In this document: positions 7,985-16,521 of the stretch, one piece after another
Layout: each line of letters begins with the position of its first letter
Numbering within the stretch: position 1 is the first letter of the stretch
Assembly (NCBI RefSeq): GCF_001458335.1
Contig: NZ_CYTO01000020.1
Coordinates: 186,001-250,000, forward strand
Direction: 5' to 3'
Origin: Cognatishimia activa
GTDB taxonomy: Bacteria; Pseudomonadota; Alphaproteobacteria; Rhodobacterales; Rhodobacteraceae
Length of the DNA stretch: 64,000 bases
Notes under the pieces: model-generated
Told to the model about the DNA's origin: nothing
What the model saw: the letters and a program-made list of their open reading frames with translations, nothing else
The model's database searches: none
Program-made: the position numbers and the translations under genes

Positions 7985-8941
7985 GTGTTAACGAACTCAA
8001 ATGGAGGCCTCTTGCCTAGCACCATTTCGGACTTTCTTTCCCTGTATTTACAGAAATCGGCGACCCTGCCCCCAAACAAACGCACCGTTGAAAGAAATCT
8101 ACGACTCTATGCGATCAAAACAGCCTATTCTCCGCTTTTCGTTTTGATTGTAAGCCTCGCCTCGCTTCGTTTGCCTCTCTTGCAACCCAGCGGATTTGAG
8201 CATCTCTCCTTCGCTTTCCTTTTCTTTCTGCCCTTCGCACTTTCCTTTGTTCAAGCCGCTTGTCTCATATGGCTTGCCCCATGGAATGTTGTGCGTATGG
8301 CGCCATATGGTGTGCCACTTTTGATCGCCGCGTTTGTCGCTGTGGTCCCAACTGTGGTGCCCGAAGCAATCATTATGCTCTTGTGGGTGCCAGAAGGTTT
8401 TTTTGAGGAACACAGTTATGCGATGAAGTTTTTGGGGCTCATTGTTTCTGAGACAACAGTCGCGTGCTCCGCTCTTCTGATTCTGCTGTTTGTCTTGGAA
8501 AGCGACTTTCAGGCAATCCTGGACGAAGGAGACCTGAACGTTCGCGTTCTGCGTTGGCCAGAAAAAAGTGCGCCTGTAGAGGTCCCAATTGAAACCGCAA
8601 AACCCGACCTAGAGAACGAGCAGATACAAGGGCTTCTTTTGGCCCCAGTCAGGGGGCCCGTCTTACAAATCGTTGCTGAGAATAAATACATCCGTGTCAC
8701 AACACAAAACGGCGAACAGCTTTTGTCTATGTCGCTGACAGCAGCTGAGGAGAAGCTAGACCCGGCACGAGGTATGCGCATACACCGTTCTGTTTGGCTC
8801 GCATGGGACGCCATGGGGCGCATTATTTATGAGAACGGCAACCCGCGCATTTTTGCGACCACCGGAACCGTGCATCCGATCAGCCGTAAGAACGTCAAAA
8901 TGATCCGAGAGCGACAAGAAGGGCGAGATGCAGCCGAGTGA
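7985..8941 (+). CDS. Membrane-bound LytTR-family transcriptional regulator
   Basis: 318 residues from GTG at 7985. A GGAGG at 8003-8007 just before TTG 8012 (LPSTISDFL) suggests the true start may be there, giving 309 residues. Residues about 45-185 hold four hydrophobic helices. After a linker, residues about 215-310 form a LytTR DNA-binding domain: VLQIVAENKYIRVTT, RIHRSVWLAWDAM and HPISRKNVKMI. Such proteins combine a membrane sensor and a DNA-binding output without a kinase. No partner kinase or obvious target lies beside it. Its TGA abuts the hemE stop head-on, the two forming TGATCA. Confidence 0.83.
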   Translation: MLTNSNGGLLPSTISDFLSLYLQKSATLPPNKRTVERNLRLYAIKTAYSPLFVLIVSLASLRLPLLQPSGFEHLSFAFLFFLPFALSFVQAACLIWLAPWNVVRMAPYGVPLLIAAFVAVVPTVVPEAIIMLLWVPEGFFEEHSYAMKFLGLIVSETTVACSALLILLFVLESDFQAILDEGDLNVRVLRWPEKSAPVEVPIETAKPDLENEQIQGLLLAPVRGPVLQIVAENKYIRVTTQNGEQLLSMSLTAAEEKLDPARGMRIHRSVWLAWDAMGRIIYENGNPRIFATTGTVHPISRKNVKMIRERQEGRDAAE

Positions 8942-9976
8942 TCAGTGGCCGCGCACCGTATCAATCATCAACTGCACGTTTTCGGGATCCGCATCCGGCG
9001 TGATCCCGTGCCCAAGGTTAAAGATGTGAGGCCCGCCCCTTAGCGCGTCCACAATGGCGCGTGTCTCCGCAACCAAGGCATCTCCGCCCGTAACCATGTG
9101 GGATGATTTCAGGTTGCCCTGAACGCACCCATCTTTCTGAACATGTTGAGCCGCCCAAGCCGCGGTCACACCATCATCAAAAGCCACGCAATCCGCGCCA
9201 GTCGCTTGCGCGAAACCTTCATATCGCTCACCCGCCCCACGGGGGAAAGCGATGATCGGTGTATTTGGATGCATGTCTTTCAGCGCCGCAATAATGCGTT
9301 TGGTTGGCTCTACCGCGTAGCGCTCAAAGTCGGCGCCTTTGAGAGAGCCTGCCCAACTGTCAAAGAGCTTCACCACTTCAGCGCCTGCTTTGATCTGTTC
9401 AGACAAATACGTGATTGTTCCTTCGACCAGGCGATCAATGACTTGACCAAATAGGTCTGGATTTTCGTCCTTTAGCGCATGCGCTGGCCCTTGGTCGGGC
9501 GTCCCCCGTCCAGCGATCATATACGTCGCAACGGTCCAAGGCGCTCCAGCAAAGCCAATCAATGTAGTCTCGGCAGGAAGTTCGCGCCGCAGAATACGTA
9601 CCGTTTCATAGATTGGCGACAACGTGTCGTGCACCGCATCTGCTGGCTTCAGCACATCAAAGTCCGCTTGAGACTGAATCGTGGAAAGTCGTGGCCCCTC
9701 GCCAGTCACAAACCAAAGATCTGCACCCAAGGCCTGCGGCAACAAAAGAATGTCTGCAAACAGGATCGAGGCATCAAACCCGTAGCGACGGATCGGCTGC
9801 AGGGTCACTTCGGCAGCCAGCTCGGAATTGTAACACAGCGAAAGAAAATCCCCGGCCTGCGCTCGGGTCGCGCGGTACTCTGGCAAATACCGCCCTGCTT
9901 GGCGCATCATCCAAATTGGCGGCGTTGGCAGGGTTTCACCCGCTAGGGCTCGCAGGATGGTTTTTTGCTCTGCCAT
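8942..9976 (-). CDS. hemE: Uroporphyrinogen decarboxylase
   Basis: 344 residues, full length. The enzyme removes four carboxyl groups from uroporphyrinogen III to give coproporphyrinogen III, the cytosolic step before HemF/HemN. The N-terminal signature [19 protein letters not shown] and the [13 protein letters not shown] stretch are diagnostic, as is [12 protein letters not shown] further on. It reads divergently from hemC across 116 bp, so these two early haem genes probably share a control region. In several alphaproteobacteria hemE lies next to oriC, but the short GC-rich gap here shows no origin features. Confidence 0.97.
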   Translation of the reverse strand: MAEQKTILRALAGETLPTPPIWMMRQAGRYLPEYRATRAQAGDFLSLCYNSELAAEVTLQPIRRYGFDASILFADILLLPQALGADLWFVTGEGPRLSTIQSQADFDVLKPADAVHDTLSPIYETVRILRRELPAETTLIGFAGAPWTVATYMIAGRGTPDQGPAHALKDENPDLFGQVIDRLVEGTITYLSEQIKAGAEVVKLFDSWAGSLKGADFERYAVEPTKRIIAALKDMHPNTPIIAFPRGAGERYEGFAQATGADCVAFDDGVTAAWAAQHVQKDGCVQGNLKSSHMVTGGDALVAETRAIVDALRGGPHIFNLGHGITPDADPENVQLMIDTVRGH

Positions 9977-10092
9977 GGTCTTCCTCGCTCTTCGCTGTCT
10001 CTCGTTAGGTCTAGCGCAAGCGACAAGATGTCAAGGCTCGGGAGGTGGCATTCTCCTTGTCAGGACAATCTAGCGCGGCTAGACCTCGAGCC

Positions 10093-11061
10093 ATGACCAA
10101 CCCAGCGACGCTTACTTTCCCGACACCGGACTCTCCCCTAAAAATAGGGACACGTGGTTCTCCATTGGCTTTGGCACAGGCCCATGAGACTCGGGATCGG
10201 TTGATGGAAGCCTTTGATTTGCCTGAAGCCGCATTTCACATCGAAGTCATCGCGACGACGGGCGACAATCGGCAGATGATCGACGCCGATCGCCCGCTTA
10301 AGGAAATCGGCAACAAGGGTTTGTTCACCAAAGAGATCGAAGAAGCGATGCTTCGCGGTGATATCGACGTCGCGGTCCACTCCACCAAGGACATGCCAAC
10401 TGAGCAGCCCGAAGGCCTGGCGCTAGAGACATTCCTGCCGCGTGAAGACGTTCGGGATGCCTTCATTTCATTGAAGTATGGCTCGATCTCCGAGTTGCCA
10501 GCGGGCGCGAAGGTCGGGACGTCTTCCTTGCGCCGACGCGCGCAGCTTTTGCGCAAACGCCCTGACCTTGACGTGGTTGAATTCCGTGGCAACGTGCAGA
10601 CCCGCCTGACGAAACTATCAGACGAAGTCGCCGATTGTTCTTTTCTTGCCATGGCGGGCCTCACCCGGCTGGGCATGCTCGACAAGGTCACGTCAGCGAT
10701 TGAACCTGACGAGATGCTCCCCGCCGTCGCCCAAGGCGCAATCGGGCTGGAATGTCGTGTCGATGACTCCCTAGCCCAGCATATGCTGAGCGCTATTCAC
10801 GATGAAGAAACAGGCTGGCGCGTGCGTTGCGAACGGGCTTTCTTGCGCGCGCTAGATGGGTCCTGCGAAACACCCATTGCGGCTCTGTCCGAGATTGATG
10901 GCCCCGAAATCCACTTGCGCGGCGAAATTCTGCGACCAGACGGGTCCGATTGCCTTGAAATTGAAGGGCGTGCATTGCTGTCTGGTGCAGAGGATCTTGG
11001 TCGTGAGCTTGGCGAAGAGTTGTTGGCCCTGGCACCTGCTGGCTTTTTCGACCTTACCTAG
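10093..11061 (+). CDS. hemC: Porphobilinogen deaminase (hydroxymethylbilane synthase)
   Basis: 322 residues from ATG at 10093 (MTNPATLTFPT). An in-frame GTG at 10045 would add 16 residues and is less likely. The enzyme polymerises four porphobilinogens into hydroxymethylbilane. Diagnostic parts: SPLALAQAHE near the N-terminus, DVAVHSTKDMP, GTSSLRRRAQLLRKRPDL, and the cofactor-binding cysteine in LRALDGSCETPIAAL, to which the dipyrromethane cofactor attaches. It diverges from hemE. Confidence 0.97.
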   Translation: MTNPATLTFPTPDSPLKIGTRGSPLALAQAHETRDRLMEAFDLPEAAFHIEVIATTGDNRQMIDADRPLKEIGNKGLFTKEIEEAMLRGDIDVAVHSTKDMPTEQPEGLALETFLPREDVRDAFISLKYGSISELPAGAKVGTSSLRRRAQLLRKRPDLDVVEFRGNVQTRLTKLSDEVADCSFLAMAGLTRLGMLDKVTSAIEPDEMLPAVAQGAIGLECRVDDSLAQHMLSAIHDEETGWRVRCERAFLRALDGSCETPIAALSEIDGPEIHLRGEILRPDGSDCLEIEGRALLSGAEDLGRELGEELLALAPAGFFDLT

Positions 11062-11079
11062 ATCGAACCCAACCTCAGC

Positions 11080-11463
11080 CTACCGAACAAATTGAAACAC
11101 CACTGCAGCAGCCAACCCAAGCATTAGGCTGGTTATCGGCCCCCAGATGCGGCGCTCTGCAGATGAAGGCGTTATCCAATTTGCAATGCAAGACAAAGCC
11201 TGAACACCTAAAGCAACAAACCCGGTCCAGCGAGGCCATTCTGGCCAAGTGCCGGCGGCGGACATGACAGAAAGCCCCATCGCCAAAATAACCACGATGG
11301 AGGCTGCCGCCGCAATCCGTCCAGAGACCGGCAGTGGCCCTTCGTAGCGTCCACCTTGGGTAATCTTACCCCAAGGAGCGCCGGCAATTAGGGCGATCTG
11401 AAACAGCGCAACGCCAAAACAGAGCGTCATGTATGCGTATGCAAAAGACAAACTCAGACCCAT
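11080..11463 (-). CDS. Conserved small membrane protein next to hemF
   Basis: 127 residues with four predicted transmembrane helices (about residues 5-25, 48-70, 78-97, 106-125) and no cysteine or histidine cluster. I recognise no family. Its start overlaps the hemF stop by 10 bp, which indicates translational coupling and a shared transcript. A haem-related membrane role would be a guess. Confidence 0.65.
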   Translation of the reverse strand: MGLSLSFAYAYMTLCFGVALFQIALIAGAPWGKITQGGRYEGPLPVSGRIAAAASIVVILAMGLSVMSAAGTWPEWPRWTGFVALGVQALSCIANWITPSSAERRIWGPITSLMLGLAAAVVFQFVR

Positions 11464-12347
11464 TTCGCCATTGGTGGTAGGCTCATCAGCACTGCATTTG
11501 CGTCATGCCCGGTCTCTAGCCCAAACTTAGTTCCACGGTCATAAACCAGATTATACTCGGCATAGAGACCACGGTGCACAAGTTGCGCATGCTTCTCCGT
11601 ATCGCCGAAGTCGTCGACGCGTCGCTTTTCGATCAAGGGAACAAAAGCAGGCAAAAAGGCTTTGCCGATGTCTTGGATGAACGCGAAATCCGTGTCCCAA
11701 TCTCCAGAGTTATGGTCATCTAGGAAAATACCACCAACTCCGCGCGCGCGGCCGCGGTGCGGAATATAGAAATACTCGTCCGCCCATTCCTTCAGGCGGG
11801 GATAGTGCTGGTCTCCGTGCCGGTCGCAATGCTCTTTTTGGACACCATGAAAATGACCGGTGTCCTCGTCATATTCCAGACACGGGTTTAGGTCGGAACC
11901 ACCGCCGAACCACCAACCATAGGGCGTCCAGAACATGCGTGTGTTCATGTGCACTGCAGGACAATGGGGGTTTTGCATATGCGCCACCAATGAAATCCCC
12001 GAAGCCCAGAACCTCGGATCATCTTTCATACCCGGTAGACCTTTGCGCGCAGCCATGGCAGCTTGCGCGCGTTCCCCAAGCGTTCCAAACACCGTGGAAA
12101 CGTTCACGCCGACCTTCTCAAACACACGCCCGCCGCGCATCACGGACATCAAGCCGCCGCCTGCATCAGTCCCATCATCAGAGGCGCGTTTGGTCTCCGT
12201 AACCTCAAAGCGTCCGGCTGGTTGATCTGAAAACGGCCCGACGTCGTGGCTATCCTCCAGCCCCTCAAACGCTGCAACAATATCGTCGCGCAGTGTTCGA
12301 AACCAAGCGCTGGCCTGAGCCTTTTGTTGTTCCATAGAGTCAGTCAT
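11454..12347 (-). CDS. hemF: Oxygen-dependent coproporphyrinogen III oxidase
   Basis: 297 residues, normal for HemF. It converts coproporphyrinogen III to protoporphyrinogen IX using O2. Typical segments: GGRVFEKVGVN, HMQNPHCPAVHMNTR, FGGGSDLNPC, FLDDHNSGDW and RRVDDFGDTEKH. Start is ATG at 12347 (MTDSMEQQKA); Met5 is an alternative. The oxygen-independent counterpart hemN lies at 27.5 kb beside fnrL, so the organism carries both enzymes for this step. The gene lies in a colinear run clpS-rsmC-SDR-hemF-membrane protein. Confidence 0.97.
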   Translation of the reverse strand: MTDSMEQQKAQASAWFRTLRDDIVAAFEGLEDSHDVGPFSDQPAGRFEVTETKRASDDGTDAGGGLMSVMRGGRVFEKVGVNVSTVFGTLGERAQAAMAARKGLPGMKDDPRFWASGISLVAHMQNPHCPAVHMNTRMFWTPYGWWFGGGSDLNPCLEYDEDTGHFHGVQKEHCDRHGDQHYPRLKEWADEYFYIPHRGRARGVGGIFLDDHNSGDWDTDFAFIQDIGKAFLPAFVPLIEKRRVDDFGDTEKHAQLVHRGLYAEYNLVYDRGTKFGLETGHDANAVLMSLPPMAKWV

Positions 12348-12370
12348 GCGCCGGTCCAGTATGTGTTTCT

Positions 12371-13174
12371 TTAGTGCGCCGGAGAGGAAACCGGATCGAT
12401 CAATGTCCGACCGCCATCAACGGTGATGATTTGCCCTGTCATAAAGGCAGATGCGTCAGACGCCAGATATCTTACCGTATCAGCAAGTTCCGTCGGCGGC
12501 GCAATGCGACCGAGTGGCGTATGCGCTTCGATATCACCACGATAATCCGGGTTTTCTTTCAAAATATTCTGCAAGCTCGCGCTCATGACCGATCCAAAGG
12601 CAACTGCATTCACGCGAATGCGGTGCGGTGCCAAAGCGGTCGCCAAGCCACGAGTCATTTGGTCCAGCGCCGCCGTTGCCATGGAATACCCCATAAGGTC
12701 CGGGTTGGTGCGGCATGCAGAGATCGACGACATGTTGACGATAGAGCCCGCAAGCCCCTCCTGCTCTTCTGCATCAGCCTGCTTGATCATGCGCTTTGCC
12801 ACTGCTTGGCTTAGATGCAAGGACGTCAGCAAGTTCTGGTTCAACATGATAGAGATGCTGTCGTCATCCATATCAAGCGGATCTGTCCGCATCATTTGGC
12901 GGCTGGCATTGACCAAGATATCAACGCGGTCAAACGCATCTATGGTGGCAGAGACCAGATTGGCGATTGTCAGCCGTTCGCGCAAATCACCAGCGAAGAA
13001 CTCGATCTTGCTGCCCTCAGGTACATCGCCTGCTTCTTTGCTGAGTTGTTTGTCATCCATGTCTACCATCATCACATTCGCCCCTTGCTCGGCGAATTCG
13101 CGGGAGATGGCGAGACCGATCCCGTTGGCGGCTCCGGTCACAATGGCGGTCTTACCTGCAATTGAAAATGACAT
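12371..13174 (-). CDS. Short-chain dehydrogenase/reductase family protein lacking the catalytic Lys
   Basis: 267 residues from ATG at 13174 (MSFSIAGKTAIV), with GGGGAT 5 nt upstream; a second ATG four codons earlier is less likely. The Rossmann nucleotide motif TGAANGIG (residues 13-20), the Asn of the LNQNLLTS helix, Ser150 in NMSSIS and Tyr163 are in place. The usual Y-x3-K motif reads YSMAT, so Thr167 replaces the Lys. The usual NNAG stretch also reads NASR. The C-terminal PPTELADTVRYLASDASAFMTGQIITVDGG is standard SDR. It may be a poor oxidoreductase or a binding protein. It sits 23 bp upstream of hemF in the same direction. Confidence 0.85.
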   Translation of the reverse strand: MSFSIAGKTAIVTGAANGIGLAISREFAEQGANVMMVDMDDKQLSKEAGDVPEGSKIEFFAGDLRERLTIANLVSATIDAFDRVDILVNASRQMMRTDPLDMDDDSISIMLNQNLLTSLHLSQAVAKRMIKQADAEEQEGLAGSIVNMSSISACRTNPDLMGYSMATAALDQMTRGLATALAPHRIRVNAVAFGSVMSASLQNILKENPDYRGDIEAHTPLGRIAPPTELADTVRYLASDASAFMTGQIITVDGGRTLIDPVSSPAH

Positions 13175-13227
13175 GTCTATCCCCACTACGTCTTTTGCCC
13201 GCGATTCTTGAAGAACGTTACGCGGAT

Positions 13228-14211
13228 TTATCCCTTCGCGCGAGAAGGCCGTTCAGCGCGTAAGATTTTGAACCGATTGTCGCCGGTGATTTCTTCAACC
13301 TTGCCAAACAAACCTTCCAAGGTCGCCTCGTACGGAAGGTGTCTGTTGGCCACCATCCAAAGCTGGCCAGAAGGTGCTAGCATTCGCGCCGCGGCCGCAA
13401 TGAACGATTTGCCAAGCGCCGGGTTGGCTGCGCGGCCGCTGTGAAACGGTGGGTTCATAACAACCGTGTTCATCCGCGCGCGCGGCTCCCAGGTTATCGC
13501 ATCCGCCCAGTGAAAACTGGCCCGGCTGTCGGTGATGTTTTGCTGTGCACAATCTAGCGCGACGTGATTGGCCTCGACGAGGTATAGATCTTCAACATCG
13601 GCACGTTCCAGAACAGCCTTGGACAGATATCCCCAGCCAGCCCCCAAGTCCGCAACCTGTCGGCCAAGCTTGTCAGGCAAAGCTGCGACCAGAGCTGCAG
13701 ATGCCGGATCGATGCCATCAGCCGAGAAACCGCCGGGACGGGTCACAAAACCTGCCGCAACCTCGGAAGGGCCAGCCTCTTTCCAATCGCTAAAGTCCCC
13801 CCCCTCAAACCAGAAGAGCTTGCCATGCGCTTTAGAGAAAGACCCATTAAGACCGACGCGTTTTTTGCAATCCTTAAGCATTGAATCCACGCCGTCGTTT
13901 TTTTGCCCATCGATGAAAACGATGTCCGCTAATTCAGACGCCTGCGCAACAAGCGCCCGCGCTTCTGCTTTGGCACGTGTTACGAAGACCAAGGCAGCAG
14001 AATAATCACCTTCGGGTGCGAGAGCGACATCATATCCAGCTGCAGAGAAGGCGTCGTAGTCGGGCTTCAAAGACGTAATCACTTGAACGCGTTCGCGCGG
14101 CAAAGCCGACAGGTTCATTCCTGCGCTTGGCGCAAAAACTGCAATTCGCCCTTCGGCAGGCAATGAAATCTGGCCGCTTTCAACGGCCAGCGACAATCGA
14201 GAAGATGACAT
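13228..14211 (-). CDS. RsmC-like class I SAM-dependent methyltransferase (rRNA guanine-N2)
   Basis: 327 residues with a degenerate N-terminal half and a catalytic C-terminal half, as in RsmC/RlmG. SAM-binding motif I is VADLGAGWGYLSKAVL (about residues 186-201). The acidic end of motif II is DLYLVEAN, and the catalytic NPPF motif reads VVMNPPFHSG, as expected for an N2-guanine methyltransferase such as the 16S rRNA m2G1207 enzyme. The exact target base is inferred. It starts 30 bp after clpS and is followed by the SDR gene. Confidence 0.87.
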   Translation of the reverse strand: MSSSRLSLAVESGQISLPAEGRIAVFAPSAGMNLSALPRERVQVITSLKPDYDAFSAAGYDVALAPEGDYSAALVFVTRAKAEARALVAQASELADIVFIDGQKNDGVDSMLKDCKKRVGLNGSFSKAHGKLFWFEGGDFSDWKEAGPSEVAAGFVTRPGGFSADGIDPASAALVAALPDKLGRQVADLGAGWGYLSKAVLERADVEDLYLVEANHVALDCAQQNITDSRASFHWADAITWEPRARMNTVVMNPPFHSGRAANPALGKSFIAAAARMLAPSGQLWMVANRHLPYEATLEGLFGKVEEITGDNRFKILRAERPSRAKG

Positions 14212-14241
14212 GAGGCTCTTGATCCCGGGCTTTGCCGCGGA

Positions 14242-14559
14242 TCACTCCTTTTCCATGGTGCATTGAAGCGGGTGTTGGTGGCGTCGAGCAAAGTCCATCA
14301 CCTGTGTGACCTTTGTCTCAGCGATCTCGTGGCTAAACACACCAACGACTGCGACGCCTTTTTTGTGCACCGTCAGCATAATCTCAAAGGCCTGCGCGTG
14401 GGTCAGGCCAAAGAACTGCTCAAGAATTTGCACCACAAATTCCATCGGCGTGTAGTCATCGTTTAGCAGCAGGACTTTATACAGCGGCGGCCGTTTCGTG
14501 CGCGCACGGGTTTTGACCGCGATGCCTACATCGCTGTCATCTTCATTATCCGACGTCAT
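14242..14559 (-). CDS. clpS: ATP-dependent Clp protease adaptor
   Basis: 105 residues from ATG at 14559 ([10 protein letters not shown]). ATG 14580 is possible, and a much longer in-frame extension looks non-native. ClpS delivers N-degron substrates to ClpAP. The core is unmistakable: [20 protein letters not shown] with the NDD-TPMEF binding motif, [15 protein letters not shown], and [12 protein letters not shown]. No good Shine-Dalgarno is visible at any candidate start, so the start is uncertain. The gene is the first of a colinear run toward hemF. Confidence 0.93.
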   Translation of the reverse strand: MTSDNEDDSDVGIAVKTRARTKRPPLYKVLLLNDDYTPMEFVVQILEQFFGLTHAQAFEIMLTVHKKGVAVVGVFSHEIAETKVTQVMDFARRHQHPLQCTMEKE

Positions 14560-15086
14560 GAAAAACGGCTGTGCTGCCATACCTAATGTCATTCCGATGC
14601 TTCGTATCCGCGCGTTATATAGCCTGTCATCACCAATATGAAAGACCCCAGTGGCCGCTGGTATGCGCTCAGTGGCTGAATCCAGCAAAATGTGATCCAT
14701 TCGACACCGACATAAGCGGCCCTGCGCTGACCTTGGTTTCCAATATACCTCGAATCTCGATTCGGGCGACATTTCCTTCGCAAAAACCGATTTTTTAACC
14801 ACTTTGCATGACTTTACTAAGAAATCGTGCGCGTCGGAACAGCGGCTTCAGGTTCCAGTTGGCCGAGAACAGGTTCCGCGCAGATATCTTTCTCTGCCAC
14901 ATTCTCGCCACAATCGATGGTTTAGTGGCTCACTTTACGGCACACGCTAAATATTGAAATTAACCTGCCTTAAACTTTTGCAAACCGCTTGAATCAAAGG
15001 GTTTCTTTAAAAACCACCCTATGGTAGCCTTTCTACAAAAGGTCAGCCGAAAAAATCGGCGGCAGAGGCAGTAAGGGCAAGTAACA
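14560..15086. other. Divergent promoter region clpS / D,D-carboxypeptidase
   Basis: This gap of about 500 bp must hold promoters for clpS (minus) and the carboxypeptidase gene (plus). It contains a short palindrome CGAATC-TC-GATTCG at 14751-14764, a TTAA-N6-TTAA at 14960-14973, and a small hairpin GCCGA-AAAAA-TCGGC near 15046-15060 within the carboxypeptidase leader. No coding frame looks real. Confidence 0.4.
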
Positions 15087-16487
15087 GTGAAGGTTCGGCA
15101 AAACAGGCCGGCCCATTTTGGGCTATTTATCCTGATCACAGGTTTTCTTTTGTGCATGACCGCGCTCTCAGCGGTGGCTGCGCCTTATGCGGCTATGGTG
15201 GTCGATTCTCGCTCAGGCAAGGTTCTGCATTCACGCAACGCTGATACGCGTCTGCATCCCGCCTCTTTGACCAAAATGATGACGCTCTATATCGCATTTG
15301 AAGCGGTTCAGAACGGCGAGCTCACCATGGACACTAAGGTGCGGATTTCCAAAGTTGCCGCGGCAGAGCCACCTTCAAAGCTCGGTTTGAAAGCCGGCCA
15401 GCGCATTGCCCTGCGCTATCTTGTGCGCGCAGCCGCCGTGAAATCTGCTAACGACGCGGCAACCGCAATCGGTGAGGCCGTCTCCGGGTCTGAAGCAGCA
15501 TTTGCCCGCCGGATGAACCGCACAGCGCGTGCTTTGGGCATGACCCGGACCACATTTAAGAACGCCCATGGTCTTACTGAGAATGGCCATATGTCCACTG
15601 CCCGGGACATGACCACAATGGGGCGCCATCTGCTGTATGATTACCCGCAGTACTACAACCTCTTCTCCCGCCAATCGACGCACGCCGGTGTTAAGCAAGT
15701 GGCCAATACAAACCGCCGCTTTCTAAGCAACTATCGCGGCGCTGATGGCATCAAAACTGGCTACACCCGTGCAGCGGGCTTTAACCTTGTTGCCTCTGCC
15801 GAACGCGGCAGCGAACGCATCATCGCGACTGTATTTGGTGGCCGCTCCACCGCGTCTCGCAATGCCAAGGTCGCCGAATTGCTTGATCTGGGCTTCCGCC
15901 GTGCACCAAGCCGGGTCGCCCTGCGCAAACCGACACGTCCAGCTTATGCGGGCAATGCAGGCACCTCTGGCGGGTCTGCATCCGAGCCTGTCGGCAAAAC
16001 AATTCGGGTTGCGACAGCAGTGAAAAAGAGCCTTCGTCCAAACATCCGACCCACAACAGCAAGCGCTCCAGCGCCAACTGTTTTGGCCGCGAACGAAGTG
16101 ATGGATGCTGAAATCAAAAATGCGCTGAAGGAAGCGAAAGCCAACACCGCATCAATCTATCCCACTGCAGCAAAAACCGCAGAGCCAGCAGCGCCGACAA
16201 TCATCGAAGAGCAAGAGCCTCAGGTTGTAACTCGCCTGTCGACCTCCGGCGGTCGGCACTGGGGGATCAACGTTGGCCGTTATGGCAGCCGCTATGCCGC
16301 CGAAAAAGTTCTACTGAAAACTGCGCTTGCGGAAATGAGCACGCTCGATGGGTCGCTGCGGAAAGTCGTGAAGTCCAAGCGTGGTTTTGACGCGAACTTT
16401 ATGGGGCTCACCCGTGAGACAGCAGACCTCGCATGTCGTCGCCTGCAAGCCCGTCAAGTTAACTGTTTCATGATCGGGCCAAGCTAA
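15087..16487 (+). CDS. D-alanyl-D-alanine carboxypeptidase (PBP5/6 type) with SPOR domain
   Basis: 466 residues from GTG at 15087. A signal peptide ends near AVAA (residue 32). The S11 transpeptidase domain has all three motifs: S60-L-T-K63, S120-A-N122 and KTG in DGIKTGYTRAAG. It removes the terminal D-Ala of peptidoglycan pentapeptides in the periplasm. A low-complexity Ala/Pro/Thr linker (about 290-385) leads to a C-terminal SPOR domain (GINVGRYGSRYAAEKVL to the end), which binds denuded glycan at the division septum. It thus looks like a septum-directed carboxypeptidase. Confidence 0.94.
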   Translation: MKVRQNRPAHFGLFILITGFLLCMTALSAVAAPYAAMVVDSRSGKVLHSRNADTRLHPASLTKMMTLYIAFEAVQNGELTMDTKVRISKVAAAEPPSKLGLKAGQRIALRYLVRAAAVKSANDAATAIGEAVSGSEAAFARRMNRTARALGMTRTTFKNAHGLTENGHMSTARDMTTMGRHLLYDYPQYYNLFSRQSTHAGVKQVANTNRRFLSNYRGADGIKTGYTRAAGFNLVASAERGSERIIATVFGGRSTASRNAKVAELLDLGFRRAPSRVALRKPTRPAYAGNAGTSGGSASEPVGKTIRVATAVKKSLRPNIRPTTASAPAPTVLAANEVMDAEIKNALKEAKANTASIYPTAAKTAEPAAPTIIEEQEPQVVTRLSTSGGRHWGINVGRYGSRYAAEKVLLKTALAEMSTLDGSLRKVVKSKRGFDANFMGLTRETADLACRRLQARQVNCFMIGPS

Positions 16488-16521
16488 ACTCGGATTGCTT
16501 TCTTTCTGAAAGGATGACGCC

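Noticed and set aside
9977-10092. hemE-adjacent replication origin
   Set aside because: In some alphaproteobacteria the origin lies beside hemE, but this gap is only 116 bp, not AT-rich, and has no DnaA box.
14960-14973. CtrA site upstream of the carboxypeptidase gene
   Set aside because: TTAA-N6-TTAA has a 6-nt spacer where CtrA needs 7.
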